Below, in pieces: positions 8,741 through 16,277 of a stretch of DNA of 64,000 bases. The DNA is taken from contig NZ_CP023449.1 of NCBI RefSeq assembly GCF_002355275.1, positions 2,396,001 through 2,460,000 on the forward strand, in the 5' to 3' direction. The notes beneath the pieces are model-generated. The model had not been told where the DNA came from, ran no database searches, and was given only the letters and a program-made list of their open reading frames with translations. How positions within the stretch are numbered: the stretch's first letter is position 1; each line of letters begins with the position of its first letter. The stretch is from Rhizorhabdus dicambivorans (GTDB lineage Bacteria > Pseudomonadota > Alphaproteobacteria > Sphingomonadales > Sphingomonadaceae). The position numbers and the translations under genes are program-made.

Positions 8741-8763
8741 AAGATATATTCAATTTGCATCTT
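8741..8763. promoter_or_regulatory. NsrR operator, site 1
   Basis: A 23-bp element in the 11-1-11 layout of the E. coli NsrR consensus (AAGATGCATTT, one base, then the complement). The right half ends in a perfect TTTGCATCTT, and the left half is AAGATATATT. It covers a possible -35 hexamer (TTGCAT, 8755-8760) for the globin gene and lies 23 bp upstream of the nsrR ATG. Confidence 0.75.
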
Positions 8764-8777
8764 TTAATGACTCGATA

Positions 8778-8800
8778 TAGATGCATCTCATATGCATCTT
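8778..8800. promoter_or_regulatory. NsrR operator, site 2
   Basis: A second 23-bp NsrR-like palindrome with halves TAGATGCATCT and ATATGCATCTT around a central C. About 19 of the 22 non-central positions agree with the consensus. It starts 37 bp after site 1. It overlaps the place where a -10 element for the globin promoter would fall 17 bp after TTGCAT, and ends 20 bp before the globin ATG, so occupancy should block transcription. Confidence 0.85.
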
Positions 8801-8820
8801 TAAGAGGGACATGCAGAACC

Positions 8821-9261
8821 ATGACGCTTTCTCCTGATATCATCGCCATCGTGAAGTCGACCGCACCGGCGCTCCAGCAGCATGGCCTCGCCATCACCCA
8901 GCGCATGTATGAGCGGCTGTTCGTCGACCCCTCGATCAAGGCACTGTTCGACATGGCCGCGCAGGAATCGGGCGAGCAGCCGAAGCGGCTCGCGGCGGCG
9001 ATCCTGGCCTATGCGAAGAACGTCGATAATCTCGGCGCGCTCACCCAGGCCGTCGAGCGGATGGCCCAGCGGCATGTCGAGACCGGGGTGAAGCCCGAAC
9101 ATTATCCGGCGGTTGCCGCGGCGCTGCTGCCGGCGATCAAGGACGTGCTGGGCGATGCGGTAGACCAGAAGACGCTCGACGCCTGGGGAGAGGCCTATTG
9201 GTTCCTCGCCGACATCCTGATTGGGCGTGAGGCCGAGAAATATGCCGGGGTCGCGGCATGA
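8821..9261 (+). CDS. Single-domain globin (haem domain of flavohaemoglobin type)
   Basis: A 146-residue globin matching the N-terminal domain of Hmp. Key haem-pocket residues are present: Tyr30 (B10) in MYERLF, Gln53 (E7) in GEQPKR, and proximal His85 (F8) in MAQRHVETGVKPEHY. WGEAYWFLADILIG in the H helix is typical. The FAD/NAD reductase domain of a full flavohaemoglobin (about 250 residues) is absent and no reductase is adjacent, so an external electron donor would be needed. Location downstream of two NsrR operators implies induction by nitric oxide and a role in NO dioxygenation or binding. The ATG at 8821 aligns with the family start. GAGGG at 8804-8808 is a rather distant ribosome-binding site. 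A small ORF overlaps its stop (ATGA). Confidence 0.93.
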   Translation: MTLSPDIIAIVKSTAPALQQHGLAITQRMYERLFVDPSIKALFDMAAQESGEQPKRLAAAILAYAKNVDNLGALTQAVERMAQRHVETGVKPEHYPAVAAALLPAIKDVLGDAVDQKTLDAWGEAYWFLADILIGREAEKYAGVAA

Positions 9262-9479
9262 TGCTCCGCGAGAGCTTCGATCTCGACCTGCTGGCGATCG
9301 AACTGGCGGCGGAGCAAGGCCAGGCCTGGCATGAGATGGGCGATTTTCCCGGTTACACGCGCAACATCTGGCGCGAGTCGGCGCGGATCGAGGTGATGTA
9401 GCGCATGCCGGGGGCGAAGATCGAGGCGCGGCCCCCGTGCTTCGACGGTCGCGAAGGCTGGCTGGTCCGCCTGCCCTGA
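9258..9479 (+). pseudogene. Small unknown gene interrupted by an in-frame amber codon
   Basis: An ATG at 9258 overlaps the globin stop as ATGA and opens 47 codons ending in TAG at 9399-9401. The same frame then continues for 25 codons to a TGA at 9477-9479, with residues such as RMPGAKIEARPPCFDG and GWLVRLP that look as protein-like as the first part. The whole would be a protein of about 73 residues, rich in acidic residues and tryptophan, including GDFPGYTRNIWRE. I do not recognise a family. It may be a decayed partner of the globin, a truncated but functional 47-residue protein, or the product of a sequencing error at the TAG. Tight overlap with the NO-responsive globin suggests co-translation. 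Confidence 0.5.
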
Positions 9480-9571
9480 AGGGGGCGATAGGATAGGATG
9501 GCGCCGGGCTTGATTTGACAGGCGAGCGCGGCCGCTTCATGCGGTCGGTTCGTTCAGGAGAGCTCGATCCC

Positions 9572-10375
9572 ATGACGCCCGAAGAGCAGCAGCTTCGCAT
9601 TCTCGCGCCCGTGAAGGGCAATTGGTTTCACAGTTTCGAGGCGATGCCCGGACTGTGGACGGCCGGCCATAAGAGCCGGGAGGTCATGGAGTTCGAGCTC
9701 GAGCATTGGCGCTTCCCCGCCGACCTGACGGGCAAGACCGTGCTCGATATCGGTTGCGCGGACGGTGGGTTCAGCGTTGCCGCCCTGCAGCGCGGCGCGC
9801 GTTCCGTGCTGGCGGTCGATGAGCAGGTGACCACGGGCATGCGGCATTTCAACGCCGTGCGTCCCTATCCGGAGATCGAATTTCGCCAGGTCGGCCTGTT
9901 CTCCGACGCATTCATGGCGCTGCCGAAGTTCGATTTCATCATCTTCGCGGGCGTGCTCTATCACGTCCACGACATGCTGGAAGCGCTCAAGCGGGTGCGT
10001 TCCAAGGCGGCCGGCACGGTGATGCTGGAGACGGTCTATAATCAGACGCTGGGCGCCTGGCCGCCGGCCGCGATATTCTATGAGAAGGACGAGTTCCATA
10101 ACGACCCGACCAACTGGTGGGCACCGAACTTCGCCTGTCTCGAGGCGATGCTGCGCGTCGCTGGCTTCGATTTCGAGCGGACTCTGCCGGCGGGGCCGGA
10201 GACCGGGCTTACCGAAGGACGGGCGGCCTATCTGCTGACGCCCTCATCCGAGGGGTTGTTCGGATCGATCACCGAGAGCGCGACCGGCAGCCATTCGATG
10301 CTGGAGGAGGCGCACCAGCTTATCGACCGGCTGCGCGCCGAGAATGCCGAGTTGAAAGCGCGGTTGAAGTCGTAA
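9572..10375 (+). CDS. SAM-dependent methyltransferase (CmoB/DUF1698-like)
   Basis: A 267-residue Rossmann-fold methyltransferase. After a 50-residue N-terminal part with WFHSFEAMPGLWTAGHKS comes the SAM-binding motif VLDIGCADGGFSVAA, then the acidic LAVDEQ at the end of beta-2 and FDFIIFAGVLYHVHD as motif IV. This arrangement is like the methyltransferase half of CmoB-type proteins, but the substrate is unknown and may be a tRNA, lipid or small molecule. The C-terminus ends in a short predicted coiled coil (EEAHQLIDRLRAENAELKAR). I chose the ATG at 9572 because AGGAG lies 11 bp upstream. Earlier in-frame starts (TTG 9515, ATG 9539) have poorer context. A bidirectional terminator follows. Confidence 0.8.
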   Translation: MTPEEQQLRILAPVKGNWFHSFEAMPGLWTAGHKSREVMEFELEHWRFPADLTGKTVLDIGCADGGFSVAALQRGARSVLAVDEQVTTGMRHFNAVRPYPEIEFRQVGLFSDAFMALPKFDFIIFAGVLYHVHDMLEALKRVRSKAAGTVMLETVYNQTLGAWPPAAIFYEKDEFHNDPTNWWAPNFACLEAMLRVAGFDFERTLPAGPETGLTEGRAAYLLTPSSEGLFGSITESATGSHSMLEEAHQLIDRLRAENAELKARLKS

Positions 10376-10387
10376 GCGACAGGCCAG

Positions 10388-10426
10388 ACAAAAAAGCCGC
10401 CCGGATCGCTCCGGGCGGCTTTTTGT
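10388..10426. terminator. Bidirectional intrinsic terminator
   Basis: The stem AAAAAGCCGCCCGGA / TCCGGGCGGCTTTTT with a 4-base loop has an A-run on one side and a T-run on the other. It can end both the methyltransferase transcript and the convergent ribosomal operon. Confidence 0.93.
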
Positions 10427-10444
10427 CGTGCGCGGTCAAAGCGA

Positions 10445-11053
10445 TCAGGCTTCGGCGTCGCCCTCGGCGTCCGCAGGCTGCTCGAGTAGTTCCGCGCTGA
10501 TCTCGCCGGGTTCGGCGTTGGGATCATAGGCCTCGGTGAAGCCGGCCTCGTCGCGTTCGAACATCGACGCCATGACGTCGACGCCCTGCGACTGCAGTTC
10601 GGCCTCTTCGGGCGAGCGGGCGACATTGACCCGCAGGGTGCGGGCGACTTCCGCATGCAGCGAGATCTTCACCTCGTGCAGGCCGATCGTCTTGATCGGG
10701 CGGCCGAGCACGACCCCCGACTTGGCGACCTTGATGCCGTCCTCGGCGAGCGCCTCGACGATGTCGCGGGCCGAAACCGAGCCATAGAGCTGGCCGGTGT
10801 TCGAAGCCTGGCGGATCAGCGTCACCGACTTGTCGTCGAGCGCCTTCGCCTCGGTCTCGGCATGGCCGCGACGGTTGGCGTTGTCGGCCTCGATCTGGGC
10901 GCGGTTCGCCTCGAAGACCTTCTTGTTGGCCTCGTTGGCGCGCAGCGCCTTCTTGCGCGGCAGCAGATAGTTGCGGGCAAAGCCGGCCTTGACGGTGACG
11001 ACGTCGCCGATCTGGCCAAGCTTCTCAACGCGTTCGAGCAGGATCACGTCCAT
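10445..11053 (-). CDS. rplI: 50S ribosomal protein L9
   Basis: A 202-residue ribosomal protein that binds 23S rRNA at the base of the L1 stalk. The N-terminal domain MDVILLERVEKLGQIGDVV..GFARNYLLPRKKA is the L9 signature. A long helix (about residues 45-75) connects to a C-terminal domain with TGQLYGSVSARDIVEAL. Compared with E. coli L9 (149 residues) there is an acidic tail of about 50 residues after residue 150 (EPGEISAELLEQPADAEGD). Similar tails are common in sphingomonads. It is the last gene of rpsF-rpsR-rplI, 18 bp after rpsR, with a terminator downstream. Confidence 0.97.
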   Translation of the reverse strand: MDVILLERVEKLGQIGDVVTVKAGFARNYLLPRKKALRANEANKKVFEANRAQIEADNANRRGHAETEAKALDDKSVTLIRQASNTGQLYGSVSARDIVEALAEDGIKVAKSGVVLGRPIKTIGLHEVKISLHAEVARTLRVNVARSPEEAELQSQGVDVMASMFERDEAGFTEAYDPNAEPGEISAELLEQPADAEGDAEA

Positions 11054-11071
11054 GTGGTGGTCCTCCCTTCC

Positions 11072-11296
11072 TTACTTGACGATGTAGGGAAGCAGCCCGA
11101 TGTGACGGGCGCGCTTGATCGCCTGGGCGAGTTCGCGCTGCTTCTTGGCGGACACCGCAGTGATGCGGCTCGGGACGATCTTGCCACGCTCGGACACGAA
11201 GCCCTGGAGCAGACGGACGTCCTTGAAATCGATCCGGGGAGCGTCCTTCGCGGAGAAGGGGCAGCTCTTGCGGCGACGGAAAAATGCGCGTGCCAT
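11072..11296 (-). CDS. rpsR: 30S ribosomal protein S18
   Basis: A 74-residue protein that pairs with S6 on the platform of the 30S subunit. [20 protein letters not shown] at the N-terminus and [30 protein letters not shown] in the C-terminal half are diagnostic. Length is standard (about 75). It lies between rpsF (14 bp upstream) and rplI (18 bp downstream) on the minus strand. There is no priB gene between rpsF and rpsR, as is usual outside gamma- and betaproteobacteria. Confidence 0.98.
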   Translation of the reverse strand: MARAFFRRRKSCPFSAKDAPRIDFKDVRLLQGFVSERGKIVPSRITAVSAKKQRELAQAIKRARHIGLLPYIVK

Positions 11297-11310
11297 CTTC
11301 TATGTCTCCC

Positions 11311-11742
11311 TTACGAGGCCGCGAATTCGCGGTCTTCGCGACGCGGACGATCGCCGCGGTCACCCCGATCGCCACGGTCGCCGCGATCACCACGGCCGCC
11401 ACGACCATCACGGTCGCGGTCGCTGCGACGCATCATCGCGGACGGGCCCTGTTCGTGCTCGTCAACACGGATCGTCATGTAGCGGATCACGTCTTCGTTG
11501 ATCGCGGTCTGGCGCTCCAGCTCGGCGACGACGCCCGCGGGGCCATCGATGTGAAGCATCACATAATGCGCCTTGCGATTCTTCGCGATGCGATAGGCGA
11601 GGCTGCGCAGGCCCCAGGTCTCGGTCTTAACGACCTTGCCCTGATTGTCCTCGACGATCTTGGTGGCGGCTTCCGCCAGCGCGTCGACCTGAGCCTGGGC
11701 CAGATCCTGACGCGCGAGAAACACATGCTCGTAAAGAGCCAT
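11311..11742 (-). CDS. rpsF: 30S ribosomal protein S6 with Arg-Gly-Asp repeat tail
   Basis: A 143-residue S6. The core [20 protein letters not shown], then the [20 protein letters not shown] beta-hairpin, shows the S6 fold, and S6 partners S18 on 16S rRNA. Residues after about 110 form a charged low-complexity tail with four to five GDR units ([13 protein letters not shown]) ending [11 protein letters not shown]. The start at 11742 is fixed by the conserved N-terminus and by AGGAAG 8-13 bp upstream. It heads rpsF-rpsR-rplI. The leader upstream (11743-11951) contains short complementary GCCGAAG/CCGGAGG segments and could hold an S6:S18 autoregulatory structure. I could not confirm one by eye. 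Confidence 0.96.
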   Translation of the reverse strand: MALYEHVFLARQDLAQAQVDALAEAATKIVEDNQGKVVKTETWGLRSLAYRIAKNRKAHYVMLHIDGPAGVVAELERQTAINEDVIRYMTIRVDEHEQGPSAMMRRSDRDRDGRGGRGDRGDRGDRGDRGDRPRREDREFAAS

Positions 11743-11951
11743 GTTCGCGTCTTCCTTTTCTTGCCGATCGCTGACGCCGTGCCCATCACGACGCCCCTCC
11801 GGCTTTCTTCGGCTTTCGGCTATTGGTCCAAAAGCAAGCGGGGCGGAGAGACAGGCTCCCACCCCGGCTGGCGCGGCCTATGGCGGAAACCGGCGACGAA
11901 AGCAAGGGAACAGTGGCGCGGATGCCGGGTTGAGCGCAGGATGCCCGAAAC

Positions 11952-12650
11952 ATGTTCAGGATGAACCCGATCCGCGCGGCCCTGGGGCTGCCGATCGCCG
12001 TCGCGCTGGCTATGTCCGCACCGGCTACAGCGGCGTCGCCGCGTCAGATCATCGCGGAAGCGGCGTTTCGGACGCGGGACAAGCCGGTGGCGCTGGCCCA
12101 GCTGGCGGACGCGGAAAACATCGCCGCCGCCCAGCTTGTTCGCGATCCTGCCAACCGCGAGGCGCGGCTGCTGCGGGCGATGGCCATAGGCTATAGGGCC
12201 AAGCTGAAGCACAGCCGCCGCGATGCGCTGGCCGCCCGCGCCCAGTTCGAGGAGCTGGCCGCGGCCGATCCGCGCGATGCCGAAGCTGCTGGGGCGGTCG
12301 GCACCTGGCATCTGGATGCCGTGGTCGACCTGGGCGGCATGGTCGCCGGTATGGCGATCGGCGCGAAGAAGCCGATCGGCTTGGCGCAGATGGACCGGGC
12401 GGTGGCACTTGGCGGCAAGCGCGCCTTCTATGCCGGCCTCGCCGCGCTGCTGCGGCTGGCGATCGACCCCGACGATGCGCGCGGTCGCTCGCTGGCCCAG
12501 TTTGCCAGCACCGCGCCTGCACCTGAACTGCTCGATCGCCAGATGCAGAGCAGCGTGATCGCGGTGCTGGCGGCGCTGAAGTCGGGGGAGGCCAAGCGCG
12601 CCGGGAAGCTCGCCCGGCAATCGCTGCCCTTTGGTCGGCTGAACAGATAG
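11952..12650 (+). CDS. Exported hypothetical protein with TPR-like helical repeats
   Basis: A 232-residue protein with a signal peptide (residues 1-28, hydrophobic GLPIAVALAMSAPATAA with an AxA-type cleavage site) and an Ala-rich, all-helical mature part. Segments such as ARLLRAMAIGYRAKL, AARAQFEELAAADPRDAEA and GKRAFYAGLAALLRLAIDPDD look like degenerate tetratricopeptide repeats. I do not know its function. It is probably periplasmic. It is divergent from the ribosomal operon and 57 bp before fabD on the same strand, so it may share transcription with the fatty-acid genes. The start at 11952 has AGGA 10 bp upstream. An ATG at 11961 is an alternative. Confidence 0.7.
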   Translation: MFRMNPIRAALGLPIAVALAMSAPATAASPRQIIAEAAFRTRDKPVALAQLADAENIAAAQLVRDPANREARLLRAMAIGYRAKLKHSRRDALAARAQFEELAAADPRDAEAAGAVGTWHLDAVVDLGGMVAGMAIGAKKPIGLAQMDRAVALGGKRAFYAGLAALLRLAIDPDDARGRSLAQFASTAPAPELLDRQMQSSVIAVLAALKSGEAKRAGKLARQSLPFGRLNR

Positions 12651-12707
12651 GCTTGCCTAGCGGCTGATGCTTTCCTACTGGCGCACCCCAAGTTGGGAGA
12701 AGCTTCG

Positions 12708-13643
12708 ATGCGCGCATTCATCTTTCCGGGGCAGGGCAGCCAGGCCGTCGGCATGGGCCAGGCACTCGCCGATGCCAGCACGGTAGCACGTGAAGTGTTC
12801 CAGGAGGTCGACGACGCGCTGGGCCAGCATCTCTTCCGCCTGATGGTCGAAGGGCCGGCCGACGAACTGACCCTGACCGAGAATGCCCAACCCGCGATCA
12901 TGGCGAACGCTATCGCCACCTTCCGGGTGCTGCAGAAGGAAGGCGGGATCAGCCTGGCCGACAAGGCGGCCTTCGTCGCTGGCCATAGCCTGGGCGAATA
13001 TAGCGCGCTGTGCGCCGCCGAGGCGATCGACCTCGCGACTACCGCAAGGCTGCTCAAACTGCGCGGCCAATCGATGCAGGCGGCGGTGCCGGTCGGCGTC
13101 GGTGCGATGGCGGTGTTCCTCGGCCTCGATTTCGAGGGCGCCAGAGCGGTCGCGGACGAGGCCGCCCAGGGTGAGGTCTGCCAGGCCGCCAATGACAACA
13201 GCAATCGTCAGGTCGTCGTCTCCGGCCATAAGGGCGCGGTCGAGCGGGCAATCGAGATCGCCAAGGGCAAGGGTGCGCGCCGCGCGATGCTGCTGCCCGT
13301 CTCGGCGCCGTTCCACTGTTCGCTGATGCAGCCCGCCGCCGACGCCATGGCCGAGGCGCTGGGCAAGACGGCGGTGCAGGCGCCGCTGGTGCCGGTCTAT
13401 GCCAATGTGCTGGCGGCGCCGGTTTCCTCGCCCGACGAGATTGTGAAGTTGCTGGTCGAGCAGGTGACCGGCACGGTGCGCTGGCGCGAGAGCGTTGCGG
13501 CAATGGCAGGTGCCGGCGTCGAGCAGTTCGTGGAGTTCGGTGGCAAGGTGGTCGGCCCGATGGTCAAGGACATCACCGATCAGGCGTCGGCGACCAGCGT
13601 GGTGACCATGGCCGACATCGAGGCGCTGGCGGCTTCGCTGTAA
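12708..13643 (+). CDS. fabD: Malonyl-CoA:ACP transacylase
   Basis: A 311-residue enzyme that loads malonate from CoA onto acyl carrier protein for fatty-acid elongation. The N-terminal AFIFPGQGSQAVGMGQ and the nucleophile elbow GHSLGEYSAL (Ser94) are canonical. The malonate-binding arginine lies in the LLKLRGQSMQAAV helix, and the catalytic His in the VSAPFHCSLM segment. VEFGGKVVGPMVK is the usual C-terminal motif. The start at 12708 is supported by GGGAGA 10-15 bp upstream. It is the first gene of fabD-fabG-acpP-fabF, and a dispersed repeat separates it from fabG. Confidence 0.97.
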   Translation: MRAFIFPGQGSQAVGMGQALADASTVAREVFQEVDDALGQHLFRLMVEGPADELTLTENAQPAIMANAIATFRVLQKEGGISLADKAAFVAGHSLGEYSALCAAEAIDLATTARLLKLRGQSMQAAVPVGVGAMAVFLGLDFEGARAVADEAAQGEVCQAANDNSNRQVVVSGHKGAVERAIEIAKGKGARRAMLLPVSAPFHCSLMQPAADAMAEALGKTAVQAPLVPVYANVLAAPVSSPDEIVKLLVEQVTGTVRWRESVAAMAGAGVEQFVEFGGKVVGPMVKDITDQASATSVVTMADIEALAASL

Positions 13644-13662
13644 TTCGTCGCTCCATCCGTTC

Positions 13663-13754
13663 GTCATTCCCGCGAAAGCGGGAATCCATGGACGGCGGGG
13701 CGTTTGATCCAATAGGGAATCGTGACCGTGGATTCCCGCTTTCGCGGGAATGAC
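13663..13754. repeat. Dispersed sphingomonad intergenic inverted repeat, copy 2
   Basis: GTCATTCCCGCGAAAGCGGG at the left and the complement CCCGCTTTCGCGGGAATGAC at the right give about 26 bp of nearly perfect stem (through GGAATCCAT/GTGGATTCC) around a 40-bp loop. It belongs to the same family as 5941-6034. It lies inside the fab cluster and ends 22 bp before the fabG ATG, so it could affect fabD-fabG read-through. Confidence 0.85.
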
Positions 13755-13776
13755 GGGGAGGGAAGGGACGGCAAGC

Positions 13777-14517
13777 ATGTTCGATCTTTCAGGCATGACC
13801 GCGCTGGTTACGGGCGCTTCGGGGGGCATCGGCTCGGCGATCGCCAGGGCGCTGGTCGCGCAGGGCGCGAAGGTCGCGCTCTCAGGCACGCGTGAGGATG
13901 CGCTGAAGGCGGTCGCGGCCGAGATCGGCGGCGATACGGTGATCGTGCCCTGCAATCTCGGTGACAGCGCGGCGGTCGAAGGGCTGATCCCGGCGGCGGT
14001 CGAGGCTCTGGGCGGCAAGCTCGACATCCTCGTCAACAATGCCGGCGTCACCCGCGACGGCCTGATCATGCGGATGAAGGACGAGGATTGGGATCAGGTG
14101 ATCTCGGTCAACCTCGAAGCCGCCTTCCGGCTGATCCGCGCTGCGACCAAGCCAATGATGAAGGCGCGGTTCGGCCGGGTCATCACCATCACCTCGATCG
14201 TCGGCACCACCGGCAATCCGGGCCAGGCCAATTATGCGGCGTCCAAGGCCGGCCTGGTCGGCATGTCGAAGGCGCTGGCGCAGGAGCTGGCGAGCCGCAA
14301 CATCACGGTGAACTGCGTCGCGCCCGGTTTCATCTCGTCGGCGATGACCGACGTGCTGCCCGACGCGCAGAAGGATGCGCTGCTGGGCAAGATTCCCGCC
14401 GGCAAGCTGGGCGAGGGCAGCGACATCGCCGCCGCCGTCGTCTATCTGGCCAGCCCCGAGGCATCCTATGTCACCGGCCAGACGTTGCACGTGAATGGTG
14501 GCATGGCGATGATCTGA
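13777..14517 (+). CDS. fabG: 3-oxoacyl-ACP reductase
   Basis: A 246-residue short-chain dehydrogenase that reduces beta-ketoacyl-ACP with NADPH. The cofactor motif TGASGGIG is at residues 12-19 and NNAG at 87-90. The catalytic triad is Ser140, Tyr153 and Lys157 ([17 protein letters not shown]). The C-terminal [15 protein letters not shown] matches FabG closely. The start is the ATG at 13777, preceded by GGGGAGGGAAGGG. Position between fabD and acpP confirms that this is the fatty-acid FabG rather than another SDR. Confidence 0.97.
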   Translation: MFDLSGMTALVTGASGGIGSAIARALVAQGAKVALSGTREDALKAVAAEIGGDTVIVPCNLGDSAAVEGLIPAAVEALGGKLDILVNNAGVTRDGLIMRMKDEDWDQVISVNLEAAFRLIRAATKPMMKARFGRVITITSIVGTTGNPGQANYAASKAGLVGMSKALAQELASRNITVNCVAPGFISSAMTDVLPDAQKDALLGKIPAGKLGEGSDIAAAVVYLASPEASYVTGQTLHVNGGMAMI

Positions 14518-14623
14518 CGGAATGGCGATGTATTGCGTCGCCGTTCCTTCATCAAACCATGCTTGCAAGCAAACACAGCCCCCGTTAGGGCAGGCGAAAG
14601 AAGAGCTAAGGAAGGTTCAGAAT

Positions 14624-14860
14624 ATGAGCGAGACCGCTGAGCGCGTTAAGAAGATCGTTGTCGAGCATCTGGGCGTCGAGGCCGAGAAGGTCACCGAGGA
14701 AGCCAGCTTCATCGACGATCTGGGCGCGGACAGCCTCGACATCGTCGAGCTGGTGATGGCCTTCGAAGAGGAATTCGGCGTCGAGATTCCCGACGACGCG
14801 GCTGAGAAGATCGCGACCGTCAAGGACGCCATCAGCTATATCGAGAGCCACAAGGGCTGA
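14624..14860 (+). CDS. acpP: Acyl carrier protein
   Basis: A 78-residue acidic four-helix protein that carries fatty-acyl intermediates. The phosphopantetheine site is [10 protein letters not shown] (Ser37). [19 protein letters not shown] and the C-terminal [15 protein letters not shown] are standard. AAGGAAGG 9-16 bp upstream supports the start. Its gene is separated from fabF by 131 bp containing a perfect 12-bp inverted repeat that may reduce read-through, so AcpP can be made in excess of FabF. Confidence 0.98.
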   Translation: MSETAERVKKIVVEHLGVEAEKVTEEASFIDDLGADSLDIVELVMAFEEEFGVEIPDDAAEKIATVKDAISYIESHKG

Positions 14861-14917
14861 TCGTTCCACCCGCCGGCCGTTGATCGACCGGGGCAGGTGA
14901 CCGAGCCGAGGCTTTTG

Positions 14918-14962
14918 AGCGGCTCCCCGACCCCGGACTTTCCGATGGGACGGGGAGCCGCT
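14918..14962 (+). promoter_or_regulatory. Stem-loop between acpP and fabF
   Basis: AGCGGCTCCCCG (14918-14929) and CGGGGAGCCGCT (14951-14962) are a perfect 12-bp inverted repeat. The loop is about 21 nt, and the downstream tract is short on T (TTGCCG). It looks like an attenuating or RNA-stabilising hairpin within the operon rather than a full terminator. Confidence 0.6.
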
Positions 14963-14991
14963 TTGCCGTTCGAGATAATATGGAGAATGCC

Positions 14992-16257
14992 ATGCGTCGC
15001 GTGGTCGTAACCGGATTGGGTCTTGTCACGCCGCTGGGCGCCGACGTCGAGACGGCGTGGGCGAACCTCATCGCCGGCAAGTCGGGCGCAGGCCCGATCA
15101 CACGCTTCGACACGACCGACCAGGTCTGCAAGATCGCCTGCGAGGTGAAGCCCGCCGATCATCCCTATGGCTTCGATCCGAACAAGCGGGTGGACCACAA
15201 GGTCCAGCGCCAGGTCGATCCCTTCATCATCTACGGCATCGATGCCGCCGGCCAGGCGCTTGAGGATGCCGGCCTGACCGAGATGAGCGAAGAGGAGAGC
15301 TATCGTGCCGGCCTGTCGATCGGTTCAGGCATCGGCGGCCTGCCCGGCATCGCCAGCGAATCGATCGTCTGCGAAACCAAGGGGCCGAAGCGCGTTTCGC
15401 CGCACTTCGTCCATGGCCGGCTGATCAACCTGATCTCGGGCCAGGTCTCGATCAAATATGGCCTGCGCGGGCCGAACCATGCGGTCGTCACAGCCTGCTC
15501 GACCGGCGCCCATGCGATTGGCGATGCCGCGCGGATGATCGCGATGGACGATGCCGATGTCATGCTGGCGGGCGGCGCCGAGGGCGCGATTTGCCCGCTC
15601 GGCATTGCCGGCTTCGCCCAGGCGCGTGCGCTGTCGACCGATTTCAACGACCAGCCCGAAAAGGCCTCGAGGCCTTATGACAAGGCTCGCGACGGCTTCG
15701 TCATGGGGGAGGGCGCGGGCATCGTCGTGCTCGAGGAATATGAGCATGCCAAGGCGCGCGGCGCCAAGATCTACGCCGAGGTGATCGGCTATGGCCTGTC
15801 GGGCGACGCCTATCATGTGACGGCGCCGCATCCGGAAGGCTCGGGCGCCTATCGCTCGATGGCGATGGCGCTGAAGAAGTCGGGGCTGCAGCCGTCCGAC
15901 ATCGACTATATCAACGCGCACGGCACCTCGACCCCGCTCGGTGACGAGCTGGAGGCAGGCGCAGTCCGCCGGCTGTTCGGCGATGCGCTCAAGACGGTGT
16001 CGATGAGCTCGACCAAGTCGGCGATCGGCCATCTGCTGGGTGGTGCGGGCGCGGTCGAATCGATCTTCTGCATCCTTGCGATGCGTGACCAGATCGTGCC
16101 GCCGACGCTCAACCTCGAAAATCCGAGCGACGGGCTGGAGGATTTCGACCTCGTGCCGCTCAAGGCGAAGAAGCGTCAGGTCAAGGCGGTGCTCAACAAC
16201 AGCTTCGGCTTCGGCGGTACGAACGCCAGCCTGATCATGCGCAAGCTTGAGGATTGA
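14992..16257 (+). CDS. fabF: 3-oxoacyl-ACP synthase II
   Basis: A 421-residue condensing enzyme (KAS II) of fatty-acid elongation. The active-site Cys169 is in VTACSTGAHAIGDAARMI. The two histidines are His310 (NAHGTSTPLGD) and His347 (STKSAIGHLLGGAGAVE), with Lys342 nearby. NNSFGFGGTNASLIMRK is the family's C-terminal motif. I chose the ATG at 14992, which has GGAGA 5 bp before it, over an ATG at 14980. Its length of about 420 is normal. mltG follows 20 bp later and is probably in the same transcript, an arrangement also seen in other proteobacteria. Confidence 0.97.
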   Translation: MRRVVVTGLGLVTPLGADVETAWANLIAGKSGAGPITRFDTTDQVCKIACEVKPADHPYGFDPNKRVDHKVQRQVDPFIIYGIDAAGQALEDAGLTEMSEEESYRAGLSIGSGIGGLPGIASESIVCETKGPKRVSPHFVHGRLINLISGQVSIKYGLRGPNHAVVTACSTGAHAIGDAARMIAMDDADVMLAGGAEGAICPLGIAGFAQARALSTDFNDQPEKASRPYDKARDGFVMGEGAGIVVLEEYEHAKARGAKIYAEVIGYGLSGDAYHVTAPHPEGSGAYRSMAMALKKSGLQPSDIDYINAHGTSTPLGDELEAGAVRRLFGDALKTVSMSSTKSAIGHLLGGAGAVESIFCILAMRDQIVPPTLNLENPSDGLEDFDLVPLKAKKRQVKAVLNNSFGFGGTNASLIMRKLED

Positions 16258-16277
16258 GGCGGCGTAGGAGGCCTTCG

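Noticed and set aside
9515-9571. Upstream starts for the methyltransferase (TTG 9515, ATG 9539)
   Set aside because: AGGAG is correctly placed only for the ATG at 9572, and the extra residues are Arg/Gly-rich and unlike the family.
11340-11425. Short tandem DNA repeats that look like a small CRISPR or VNTR
   Set aside because: The 9-bp units encode the RGD tail of S6 in frame. There is no spacer pattern and no cas gene.
11743-11951. S6:S18 autoregulatory leader upstream of rpsF
   Set aside because: I could see complementary CCGAAG/CCGGAGG pieces but not the full conserved structure. It needs a covariance-model search.
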